Source of the DNA: Rhodospirillales bacterium
Lineage (GTDB): Bacteria > Pseudomonadota > Alphaproteobacteria > Rhodospirillales > Defluviicoccaceae
Length of the DNA: 12,999 bases
Direction of reading: 5' to 3'
Assembly: GCA_030622775.1 (NCBI GenBank)
Contig: JAUXFS010000006.1
Span: 1 to 12,999, forward strand
Both the position numbers and the translations under genes were made by a program. Of this stretch, positions 1 through 6,479 are shown piece by piece. Each line of letters opens with the position of its first letter. Position 1 is the first letter of the stretch. A model generated the notes under the pieces. It was not told the origin of the DNA, searched no databases, and was given only the letters and a program-made list of their open reading frames with translations.

Positions 1-177
1 CGATAGCACGTCGATTTGGCTCACGCGATCCCTTCCCGGCGACACCGGGCGGCATCCTGCGATCCTTCAAGCGCGATCCCGATTTCTCGCTCGTTGTTGA
101 TCATTCGATCTAACAGAAAGCCTCCCGAGCTTCGAGCGTATGCTATCGGCTTTCGTTTGCATATGGGTTTCGACGGC
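1..177. other. Left-edge region without a supported gene
   Basis: No reading frame here has a ribosome-binding site, recognisable motif or codon use like the downstream genes. The short frames that exist are not convincing. The stretch may be the 3' flank of a neighbouring locus lying outside the window. Base composition is more mixed than in the operon that follows. Confidence 0.5.
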
Positions 178-238
178 AAAAAAGGTGTCATTCATAATTA
201 GGATAGATGCCGTCCCAATTATGAATGACACCTTTTTT
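178..238. repeat. Perfect 22-bp inverted repeat, AT-rich hairpin or IS-end-like element
   Basis: The arms at 178-199 and 217-238 are exact reverse complements of 22 bases and enclose a 17-nt spacer. The left arm begins with six A and continues GGTGTCATTCATAATT; the right arm ends with six T. As RNA it would form a long stem with a U6 tail in either direction, the shape of a bidirectional rho-independent terminator. The arms are much more AT-rich than the surroundings. Just inside the arms the two sides remain loosely related (AGGAT on the left; GGGAC when the right side is read inward), as two insertion-sequence ends facing each other would be. A MITE-like or IS-deletion remnant is therefore an alternative to a terminator. 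Confidence 0.85.
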
Positions 239-284
239 CGTACCGGCCATTCGCCGGGTTCGCGCCACGATCGACGGTTCGGGA

Positions 285-310
285 TTGAACGGCGCGTATG
301 GAGGTATAAA
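285..310 (+). promoter_or_regulatory. Possible sigma70-type promoter of the first transporter operon
   Basis: TTGAAC at 285-290 resembles a -35 element and TATAAA at 305-310 resembles a -10 element. The spacer is only 14 nt, shorter than the usual 16-18, so this is a weak call. If used, transcription would start near 317 and leave a leader of about 50 nt before the binding-protein gene. It lies downstream of the long inverted repeat, so the operon would be insulated from anything to the left. Confidence 0.3.
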
Positions 311-368
311 CTCGCGGGCGAGCCGGTCGCGGCTCACCAAACAACAGAAGCGTCGGGAGGGAATGGAT

Positions 369-1550
369 ATGAGGACATTATCGAAGCGAGGCTGGGCGAA
401 GGGCGTCTCGGTACTCGCCCTGGCGATGGCGCTGGGGATGGCTTCGGCCGCGGTCGAGGCCAAGGACACGGTCAAGGTCGGCTTCATCGGCCCGCTGACC
501 GGCGGCGTCTCGGCCAACGGCATCGGCGGGCGCAACTCGGCCGACCTCGCCGTCAAGCTGAGGAACGCCGACGCCAACGCCAAGTACGCCTACGAGATCG
601 AAGCGCTCGACGACGAGTGCAAGCCCAACATCGGCGTCCAGGCGGCGACCAAGCTGGCCGCCAACAAGAAGGTGATCGCGGCGGCGACCCACTACTGCTC
701 GGCGGTCGCCATTGCAACCATCGACGTCTACCACAAGTTCGGCCTGCCGGTCGTCGTCTGGGGCGCGGTGCTGCCCGACATCACCTACGGCAACGATTAC
801 AAGGAGGTGCACCGGGTCAACGGCACCATGATCAACCAGAACGAGACCGCGGCCAAGTTCATGAGCGGCCTCGGCTACAAGACCTGGGCGGTCATCCACG
901 ACACCACCGACTACGGCAAGGGCCACAACAAGTACTTCAGCGAGGCCCTGAAGGATAACGGCGGCGAAATCCTCGCCACCTTCGGCGTCACCGCCGACCA
1001 GCAGGACTTCACCGCCGAACTCACCAAGATCAAGTCGCTGAACCCCGACGTGATCTATTTCGGCGGGTTGACGCCGATCGGCGTGCGCATCCGCGCCCAG
1101 ATGGAGAAGCTCGGCGTCAAGTCCCAGTTGGAAGGCACCTCCGGCATCGTCTCGGACGCGTTCATCGAAGGCTCCGGCGACCTCGCCGAAGGGGTCCTGG
1201 CGTTCCGCGAGGGTGCGCCGACCGAGAACCTGCCCGGCGGTCAGTTCTTCTTGGAGAATTACCGCACCGCCGACTACTCCGACCCGCCGGAGGCCTACGG
1301 CGCGTTCGCCTTCGCGGCGATGAGCCTGATCCTCGACACCATCGAGGCGGTCGGCCCCGACCGCAAGAAGGTCCGCGACGCCCTCAACAAGGTCTCGGGC
1401 CGGGACTCGATCGTCGGCGAGATCAGCTTCGACGACCACGGCCAGAACACCGTCGCCCTGATCACCAAGTACGTGATCCAGGACGGCAAGTGGACGGTGT
1501 GGGAAGACAGCGAGTACGCCGCCGGCAAACGCAAGCTCAAGGGTATGTAG
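369..1550 (+). CDS. Periplasmic substrate-binding protein of importer 1 (LivJ-like, HAAT family)
   Basis: This is the periplasmic binding protein that delivers substrate to the permeases encoded just downstream. It has 393 residues from the chosen ATG at 369, which has a GGAGG sequence at 356-360 with 8 nt spacing; ATG 363 is in frame but too close to it. Residues 1-31 form a Sec signal peptide (Arg/Lys n-region, hydrophobic VLALAMALGMASA, cleavage probably after AVEA). The mature protein opens with VKVGFIGPLTGG, typical of type 1 periplasmic-binding folds (Peripla_BP_6). Cys84 and Cys110 are spaced almost as in the known E. coli LivJ disulfide. The substrate cannot be read from sequence: branched-chain amino acids are the family default, but the linked M20 deacylase hints at an acylated amino acid or peptide-like compound. 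Codons are strongly G/C-ended. Confidence 0.93.
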   Translation: MRTLSKRGWAKGVSVLALAMALGMASAAVEAKDTVKVGFIGPLTGGVSANGIGGRNSADLAVKLRNADANAKYAYEIEALDDECKPNIGVQAATKLAANKKVIAAATHYCSAVAIATIDVYHKFGLPVVVWGAVLPDITYGNDYKEVHRVNGTMINQNETAAKFMSGLGYKTWAVIHDTTDYGKGHNKYFSEALKDNGGEILATFGVTADQQDFTAELTKIKSLNPDVIYFGGLTPIGVRIRAQMEKLGVKSQLEGTSGIVSDAFIEGSGDLAEGVLAFREGAPTENLPGGQFFLENYRTADYSDPPEAYGAFAFAAMSLILDTIEAVGPDRKKVRDALNKVSGRDSIVGEISFDDHGQNTVALITKYVIQDGKWTVWEDSEYAAGKRKLKGM

Positions 1551-1560
1551 CAGGCCGAAT

Positions 1561-1598
1561 CCTCCGCGCGGCCCGGCCCTCGCCCGGCCGCGCGGAGG
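1561..1598 (+). promoter_or_regulatory. GC-rich intergenic hairpin after the first binding-protein gene
   Basis: Bases 1561-1573 and 1586-1598 are a perfect 13-bp inverted repeat. A further 3-bp inner stem (1575-1577 with 1582-1584) follows one C-C mismatch, closing a 4-nt loop. No T-tract follows. It starts 10 nt after the binding-protein stop codon, in the 112-nt gap before livH. Hairpins in this position commonly stabilise the upstream mRNA or attenuate transcription so that binding protein exceeds membrane components; that role is inferred here. A two-copy 11-nt-period repeat (GACAACAG at 1612 and 1623) follows and has no obvious role. Confidence 0.7.
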
Positions 1599-1662
1599 CG
1601 ACGCCCTTCCCGACAACAGCCCGACAACAGCCCCATAACAGACAACGAAACGAGCCGCCGCA

Positions 1663-2583
1663 ATGGATGTCGGCTACTTGGCCCAATACGTCATGAACGG
1701 CCTGATGCTGGGGATGATGTACGCCCTGGTCGCCGTCGGCTTCACCCTGTTCTTCGGGGTGCTCGACGTGATCAAGTTTTCCCACGGCGACGTGCTGACC
1801 GTCGGCGCTTTCGCCGGCCTCGCCACCTATCTCGGACTGGACCTGCTGGGAATCTCCTCGCCGGTGGTTCTGGTCCTGTGCGTGCTCTCCGTGTCGGCCC
1901 TGTGCATGGCGTTGCTCGGCGCCCTGATCGCCCGCTACCTGGTGCTGCCGCTGCGCTCGGCACCGCCGCTCAACACCCTCCTGATCACCCTGATGCTGGG
2001 CACGGTGCTGCGCGAAAGCGTGCGCCTGTTCTATCCGCAGGGGGCCAACCCCAAGCCATTTCCGGCGCTGCTGCCCACCGACTCGGTGACCATGGGCAAC
2101 TTCAACCTGCGCCTCGACAACGTGATGATGCTGTTCGCCGGGACCATCGTGATCGTCGGCGTCCATCTGTTGTTGACCCGGACCAAGCTCGGCCTCGCCA
2201 TCCGCGCCGTCGCCCAGGACGAGGAGACGGCGAAGACCATGGGCATCAACTTCAAACTGATCGTGCTGATCACCTTCGGCCTCGGCTCGGCGCTCGCCGC
2301 CTTCGCCGGGATCATGAACGGCCTCTACTACAACGAGATCAACTTCGGGATGGGGCTGCTGCTCGGCGTCATCGGCTTCAGCTCGGCGATCGTCGGCGGC
2401 CTCGGCAACATCTACGGCGCCATTCTCGGGGGCTTCCTGTTCGCCGCGCTGCAGACCGTTGGCGCGGTGGCGATGCCGTTCGCCAGCGCCTACAAGGACG
2501 TTTTCGCCTTCGGCGTGATCATCCTGATCATGGCTTGGCGGCCGACCGGGCTGATCCGCGAAAAGGTCAGCGAGCGGGTATGA
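1663..2583 (+). CDS. livH: Importer 1 permease, LivH family
   Basis: Inner-membrane permease of the first HAAT importer, 306 residues, close to the 308 of E. coli LivH. The N-terminus shows the family pattern of a first membrane segment (NGLMLGMMYALVAVGFTLFFG) followed by DVIKFSHGDVLTVGAF, corresponding to the conserved N-x-x-H-G region. Several more hydrophobic segments follow. A cytoplasmic coupling-type stretch near residues 172-217 (KLGLAIRAVAQDEETAKTMG) is where such permeases contact the ATPases. No strong Shine-Dalgarno precedes ATG 1663, but the start fits family length. It lies between the binding-protein gene and livM, and almost certainly pairs with the LivM-type subunit as a heterodimer. 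Confidence 0.93.
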   Translation: MDVGYLAQYVMNGLMLGMMYALVAVGFTLFFGVLDVIKFSHGDVLTVGAFAGLATYLGLDLLGISSPVVLVLCVLSVSALCMALLGALIARYLVLPLRSAPPLNTLLITLMLGTVLRESVRLFYPQGANPKPFPALLPTDSVTMGNFNLRLDNVMMLFAGTIVIVGVHLLLTRTKLGLAIRAVAQDEETAKTMGINFKLIVLITFGLGSALAAFAGIMNGLYYNEINFGMGLLLGVIGFSSAIVGGLGNIYGAILGGFLFAALQTVGAVAMPFASAYKDVFAFGVIILIMAWRPTGLIREKVSERV

Positions 2584-2597
2584 GGGCTTGACCGACA

Positions 2598-3764
2598 ATG
2601 AATGATCCCCGGCCCCGCGGCGGCGGCCTGATCGCCTGCATCGTCGCCACCATCGCGGTGACCGCCTACGTCATCGCCCTTCTGGTGGTGGAATCACAGA
2701 TCGGAATCCTCATCCTGCTCGCCGGCGGCGTCGCCGCGGTGCTGGCGGCGGCGCGGTTCGGCGTGCTCGCCCGGGTCGGCGAAGGCTTGGCCCGGCGGGA
2801 GAACACCTTGCACCTGCTCGCCGTTGTCGGCGTGGTGGTGGCGACGGCGTTCTTCCACGAAGACCATTTCATCCTGCTGATGATGGCCACCGTCATCCTC
2901 TACGTGCTCGCCACCCTCGGCCTCAACGTCCAGTTCGGCTTCACCGGGGTGTTGAATTTCGCCGGCGCCTCGTTCTTCGGGGTCGGCTGTTACACCGCCG
3001 CGGTGCTGAGCATGCACACGGCGGTGCCGCACATCCTGGTGCTGCTGATCGGCGGGCTGATGGCGGCGCTGATCGGCTCGATACTGCTGTTGCCGGTGCT
3101 GCGCACCCGCGGCCATTACGCCGCGGTGGTGACCATCGCCTTCGCGCTGCTGTTCAAGACCTTCCTCGAGGTCAACGACGTCCTCGGCGGCCCGCAGGGT
3201 TTGAGGGTCGCCGGCATGAACCTGTTCGGCTGGGAGTTCAACGACAACATCCAGATCGGCGAGAATCTCGAACTGTCGTTCTACGTCAACTACATCGTCC
3301 TCGGACTGATCCTGCTCGGCCTCGCTTTCGCGTTCGTGCGCCGGCTCGAGCGTTCGTGGATCGGCCTCAATCTCGACGCCATCCGCCTCGACGATACCGC
3401 CGCCGCCTGCTTCGGGCTCAACATCGCCCGCTGGAAGATCACCGCCTTCACCATCGGCAACTTCCTCACCGGGGTCGCCGGCGGCCTCTACGCGATGATG
3501 CTGGGGTTCATCGCGCCGACCAACTTCACCTTCGGCGACTCGCTGATCCTCGTCTCGATCGTCCTGCTCGGCGGCATCGGCAACGTCTGGGGTCTGGTGG
3601 TGGCGACGACGATCGTGATCATCCTGCCCGAGAAGCTTCAGGCCATCCAGGAGTACCGGTTCCTGCTCTACGGCGCCATGGTCATCCTGATGCTGCTGTT
3701 CCGTCCAGAGGGACTGCTGCCGCGGCCGCTGCGCCGGTACTTCCCGGGATGGCAGCCGCGATGA
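2598..3764 (+). CDS. livM: Importer 1 permease, LivM family
   Basis: Second membrane subunit of importer 1, 388 residues. The LivM signature region GLNVQFGFTGVLNFAGASFF followed by GVGCYTAA lies at about 108-134. A coupling-type loop (GLNLDAIRLDDTAAACFGLN) lies in the C-terminal half, followed by the usual TAFTIGNFLTGVAGGLYA. Before the signature there is an extra hydrophobic N-terminal section of about 100 residues with three or four likely membrane segments. Long LivM proteins such as the E. coli one also carry an N-terminal extension. It starts 14 nt after livH stops and overlaps the livG start by ATGA (3761-3764), so translation is probably coupled. Confidence 0.93.
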   Translation: MNDPRPRGGGLIACIVATIAVTAYVIALLVVESQIGILILLAGGVAAVLAAARFGVLARVGEGLARRENTLHLLAVVGVVVATAFFHEDHFILLMMATVILYVLATLGLNVQFGFTGVLNFAGASFFGVGCYTAAVLSMHTAVPHILVLLIGGLMAALIGSILLLPVLRTRGHYAAVVTIAFALLFKTFLEVNDVLGGPQGLRVAGMNLFGWEFNDNIQIGENLELSFYVNYIVLGLILLGLAFAFVRRLERSWIGLNLDAIRLDDTAAACFGLNIARWKITAFTIGNFLTGVAGGLYAMMLGFIAPTNFTFGDSLILVSIVLLGGIGNVWGLVVATTIVIILPEKLQAIQEYRFLLYGAMVILMLLFRPEGLLPRPLRRYFPGWQPR

Positions 3765-4546
3765 ACCGTCCGCCGCCGCCGCTGCTCGTCGCCAGCGATC
3801 TCTCCAAGCTGTTCGGCGGCGTGGTCGCGCTGGATACCCTCAACCTCGAGGTCCGCGCCAACGACATCCTCGGCCTGATCGGCCCCAACGGTTCGGGGAA
3901 AACCACCTTCTTCAACGTGGTCACCGGCATCTATCCGGCAACCAGCGGCCGGGTCACCTTCGACGGCGCCGAGATCACCGGGTTCTCGACCCAGGCGGTC
4001 TACCGCTCCGGCATCTCGCGCACGTTCCAGCGCTCGCGGCTGTCGCTGCCGCTTTCGGTGTTCGACAACATCATGGTCGGAAACCACAAGCGGCTGAACC
4101 AGGGTCTGTGGTTCAACCTGGTCCGGCGCGGGGCGTTCCGCGAGGAGTTCGAGGCCAACTTCGAGGAGGCGCGGACGCTGATCCGGGTGTTCGACGCGCC
4201 GCTCGCCGAGCGGATGTTCGAGGCGGTCGCCGGCTTCCCGATGATCGACCGGCGGCGGATCGAGATCTGCCGCGCCCTGATCAGCCATCCCAAGCTGCTG
4301 CTGCTCGACGAGCCGTCGGCGGGGATGACCCACGACGAGACGTCCGCGCTGATGGACGACATCCTCGAGGTCAAGGCCCGGTTCAAGGACCTGACCATCG
4401 TCATCGTCGAACACGAGATGGGCGTCATCGAGCGTATCACCAACCGTTGCGTGGTCCTCAATTTCGGACAGAAGATCTGCGAGGGCACCTATCAGGAGGT
4501 GTCACGGGACCGCCAAGTGCAGGAGGCCTATCTGGGGATCGAATGA
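3761..4546 (+). CDS. livG: Importer 1 ATPase, LivG family, with non-canonical ABC signature
   Basis: Cytoplasmic ATP-binding subunit, 261 residues. Walker A GPNGSGKTT is at 41-49, the Q-loop glutamine at 90 (SRTFQRS), Walker B LLLLD with catalytic Glu184 at 179-184, and the switch histidine at 218 (VEHEM). The ABC signature, LSYGQ-like in most LivG proteins, is not present: the aligned segment before RRRIEICRAL reads FPMID (about 159-163). The base sequence there is in frame and otherwise normal, so this is not a frameshift. The ATG at 3761 overlaps the livM stop; an in-frame ATG 12 nt upstream (3749) is possible. It partners LivF; one of the two composite ATP sites would then lack a standard signature. 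Confidence 0.92.
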   Translation: MNRPPPPLLVASDLSKLFGGVVALDTLNLEVRANDILGLIGPNGSGKTTFFNVVTGIYPATSGRVTFDGAEITGFSTQAVYRSGISRTFQRSRLSLPLSVFDNIMVGNHKRLNQGLWFNLVRRGAFREEFEANFEEARTLIRVFDAPLAERMFEAVAGFPMIDRRRIEICRALISHPKLLLLDEPSAGMTHDETSALMDDILEVKARFKDLTIVIVEHEMGVIERITNRCVVLNFGQKICEGTYQEVSRDRQVQEAYLGIE

Positions 4547-5253
4547 GCGGGACTCTTACCGTCGAGGGGATCTACACGGCCTACGACAAGGCCAACGTGC
4601 TCGAGGACGTCTCGCTCGAGGCGGAGAAGGGCAAGATCACTTGCCTGCTCGGCTCCAACGGCTCGGGCAAGTCGACGCTGATCCGCTCCATCCTCGGCCT
4701 GACGCCGCCCAACCAGGGCCGCATCGGCTTCGCCGGAACCACCCTCACCGGTCTTCCCACCCACAAGGTCATCGCCACCGGCATCGCCTGCATCCCCGAG
4801 GGCCGCAAGGTGTTCCCCAAGCTGACGGTGGAGGAGAACCTGCGCCTCGGCGGCTACCAGGAGTCCTCGCCGGCGGTGATCACCGAACGGCTCGACAAGG
4901 TCTACGAGACCTTCCCCCGATTGCGCGAGCGCAAGGATCAGCTCGCCGGCACCATGTCGGGCGGTGAGCAGGCGATGGTCTCGATCGGCCGCGGGCTGAT
5001 GAGCGCGCCCAAGCTGTTGCTGATCGACGAGCCGTCGCTCGGGCTGTCGCCGCTCTTGGTCAAGGAGAACTTCAACATCATCCGCGGGATCAACGAACTG
5101 GGGATCACCATCTTCCTGGTCGAGCAGAACGTCCACCAGACCCTCGCCATCGCCGATTTCGGCTACGTGCTGACCAAGGGCCGGGTGGTCGCCTCCGGCA
5201 CGCCGGAGAAGCTGAGCAAGACCACGGAGGTGCACCAAGCCTACTTCGGCTGA
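4543..5253 (+). CDS. livF: Importer 1 ATPase, LivF family
   Basis: Second ATP-binding subunit of importer 1, 236 residues. Walker A GSNGSGKST is at 37-45, PEGRKVFPKLTVEENL at about 85-100 in the LivF style, the signature MSGGE at 138-142, and Walker B LLLIDE at 158-163. Gln195 (VEQN) replaces the switch histidine, which is usual in LivF proteins. The start overlaps the livG stop by ATGA (4543-4546). Its last seven codons (HQAYFG plus stop) lie inside the 34-bp sequence that is repeated 5.9 kb downstream in front of the M20 gene. This suggests livF was originally followed directly by that gene. Confidence 0.94.
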   Translation: MSGTLTVEGIYTAYDKANVLEDVSLEAEKGKITCLLGSNGSGKSTLIRSILGLTPPNQGRIGFAGTTLTGLPTHKVIATGIACIPEGRKVFPKLTVEENLRLGGYQESSPAVITERLDKVYETFPRLRERKDQLAGTMSGGEQAMVSIGRGLMSAPKLLLIDEPSLGLSPLLVKENFNIIRGINELGITIFLVEQNVHQTLAIADFGYVLTKGRVVASGTPEKLSKTTEVHQAYFG

Positions 5254-5264
5254 GGCGGAGGAAA
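5231..5264 (+). repeat. 34-bp direct repeat, copy 1 (3' end of livF plus ribosome-binding site)
   Basis: These 34 bases are identical to 11169-11202. Here the repeat is in its natural setting: it encodes the C-terminal HQAYFG and stop of LivF, followed by a strong Shine-Dalgarno (GGAGG at 5257-5261). Exact identity stops at 5264. Confidence 0.95.
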
Positions 5265-5269
5265 GCGGA

Positions 5270-5476
5270 ATGATGACGGAGCGTAGGTTTGTACCGGAAC
5301 CGACCCGCACGTTGGTTGACTACGATGCGGTGCTATCACCCTGTCTGACCAGCAAGCGTGATGGTCGTCACGGCCCGGGGGAGACATGTTTTTTCGAGCC
5401 TAGTCGAAGTGGCGTTGCTTGTAGCCACTTGACCAACTCAGCCCGTGGTGCAACGCTCGCACGTTCGATCTACTGA
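5270..5476 (+). pseudogene. Short ORF after livF, possibly a decayed start of an M20 gene
   Basis: A frame of 68 codons follows the ribosome-binding site of repeat copy 1; ATG 5270 has 8 nt spacing to GGAGG. The in-frame ATG at 5273 is exactly as far from the repeat as the real M20 start at 11211 is from copy 2. Aligned without gaps from there, MTERRFVPEPTRTLVDYD resembles the M20 start MTDPTSALELTRALIGFD: E-x-T-R-x-L-V/I-x-Y/F-D agrees, with 8 identities over the first 23 residues. The similarity then ends. Codons are atypical for the flanking operon (CGT, AGG, TTT, GTA). It may be a decayed fragment, or chance; it is probably not a functional gene. Confidence 0.3.
5403..5433. promoter_or_regulatory. 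Inverted repeat AAGTGGC-N10-GCCACTT upstream of the nitrilase gene
   Basis: The perfect 7-bp arms at 5407-5413 and 5424-5430 are extended by GTC/GAC (5403-5405 and 5431-5433) with one unpaired G. The site lies about 100 bp upstream of the hydrolase start, in non-coding sequence. An operator for a dimeric regulator or an RNA hairpin are both possible; no regulator gene is in the window. Confidence 0.4.
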
Positions 5477-5480
5477 ACGT
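5461..5480. promoter_or_regulatory. Inverted repeat ACGTTC-N8-GAACGT upstream of the nitrilase gene
   Basis: Six-base perfect arms at 5461-5466 and 5475-5480 lie 55 nt upstream of the hydrolase ATG. The spacing suits a helix-turn-helix dimer binding one DNA face. Function is inferred only from position and symmetry; no convincing promoter hexamers could be assigned next to it. Confidence 0.3.
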
Positions 5481-5534
5481 CCGATCGACGATTTGTGGCT
5501 CTATCTAGGTTGTACTCGAACGCGGGAGAGGAAA

Positions 5535-6419
5535 ATGACCAAGAAGAAAGGCCGCAACGAAGCTGTCGTCAAAATCGCCTGCATCCAAATGGAGCCGGTG
5601 GCCGGGGACAAGGACGGCAATGTTCGTAAGAGCGCCGAGCGTATCGAGGAGGCAGCCGGCAACGGAGCAAAGCTGATTGTCCTCCCCGAACTGTGCAATA
5701 GCGGTTACGTCTTCGAAACGCGCGCCGAGGCCTTCGAGCTTTCCGAAGAGGTCCCAGGCGGACCGACGATCGCGATCTGGGCGGAACTGGCAGCAAGGCA
5801 CCAGCTACATATCGTCGCCGGTTTCAATGAACGGGACGGCGAAGTGCTCTACAACGCCTCCGTGGTGATCGGCCCCCATGGGCATGTCGGGACCTTTCGC
5901 AAGGTCCACCTGTGGAACGAGGAAAACCTTTTCTTCGAGCCGGGCAACCTCGGTTTTCCCGTTTTCAAGACCCCCATCGGTCGGATCGGGACGTTCATCT
6001 GTTACGACGGCTGGTTCCCGGAAAGCTACCGTCTGTGTGCGCTCCAGGGTGCGGACATCATCTGCATTCCGACAAATTGGGTGCCCATCCCGGGGCAGGA
6101 CAAGGACCGTGAAGCGATGGCCAACATCCTGGTCATGGCCGCCGCGCACTCGAACTCTGTGTTCATTGCCGCGGCCGATCGGATCGGAACCGAGCGTGGC
6201 CAGCCGTTCATCGGACAAAGCATCATCGTCAGTTACACCGGTTGGCCGATCGGCGGCCCCGCGAGCCCGGACCGGGATGAAATCATCTATGCCGAAGCCA
6301 ATCTGTCGGATGCTCGGCGCAAGCGGAACTGGAACGAGTATAACCAGGTTCTTCGAGATCGCCGAAGCGACGTCTACGAAGAAATGCTTGGCTCGGATAT
6401 GGTCCCCGGCTGGTACTGA
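5535..6419 (+). CDS. Nitrilase-superfamily carbon-nitrogen hydrolase (amidase/carbamoylase type)
   Basis: Cytoplasmic hydrolase of 294 residues in the nitrilase/N-carbamoylase fold. The catalytic triad is clear: Glu52 in LPELCNSGY, Lys123 in FRKVHLW and Cys156 in ICYDGWFPE; the accessory glutamate region WNEENLFFEPG follows Lys123. Members cleave amides, N-carbamoyl compounds or nitriles, usually releasing ammonia; the substrate cannot be fixed from sequence. ATG 5535 has a strong GGGAGAGG just upstream, so longer upstream starts in the same frame are not favoured. There is no signal peptide. It is followed after 60 nt by the UrtA/AmiC-like binding protein, implying it acts on what that importer brings in. 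Formamidase and urease genes sit beside related importers in other bacteria. Confidence 0.92.
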   Translation: MTKKKGRNEAVVKIACIQMEPVAGDKDGNVRKSAERIEEAAGNGAKLIVLPELCNSGYVFETRAEAFELSEEVPGGPTIAIWAELAARHQLHIVAGFNERDGEVLYNASVVIGPHGHVGTFRKVHLWNEENLFFEPGNLGFPVFKTPIGRIGTFICYDGWFPESYRLCALQGADIICIPTNWVPIPGQDKDREAMANILVMAAAHSNSVFIAAADRIGTERGQPFIGQSIIVSYTGWPIGGPASPDRDEIIYAEANLSDARRKRNWNEYNQVLRDRRSDVYEEMLGSDMVPGWY

Positions 6420-6479
6420 CCGACACACCCAAGAAGGGGGCCTTTTTTGCTCAACTAAACATCAAAATGGGAGGACGAC

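Noticed and set aside
225..368. Longer N-terminus for the first binding protein, from ATG 225
   Set aside because: It would add basic, non-conserved residues before a clear signal peptide and would start inside the inverted repeat. The GGAGG at 356-360 supports ATG 369.
1612..1630. Two tandem copies of GACAACAG with an 11-nt period
   Set aside because: Only two short copies, with no symmetry or known role; mentioned with the hairpin but not treated as a repeat element.
378..2598. Long minus-strand open frames (378-1616 and 1537-2598)
   Set aside because: They mirror the G/C-ended codons of the genes on the other strand, are rich in Arg/Gly/Asp/His low-complexity sequence, and lack recognisable motifs.
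5445..5534. Upstream extension of the nitrilase-fold hydrolase
   Set aside because: The strong ribosome-binding site at 5524-5531 points to ATG 5535, and the added residues match nothing expected for the family.
6431..6450. Terminator between the hydrolase and the second binding protein
   Set aside because: The AAGG/CCTT stem has four pairs and a 3-nt loop before a T6 run. It is too weak, and the next gene starts 30 nt later in the same presumed operon.
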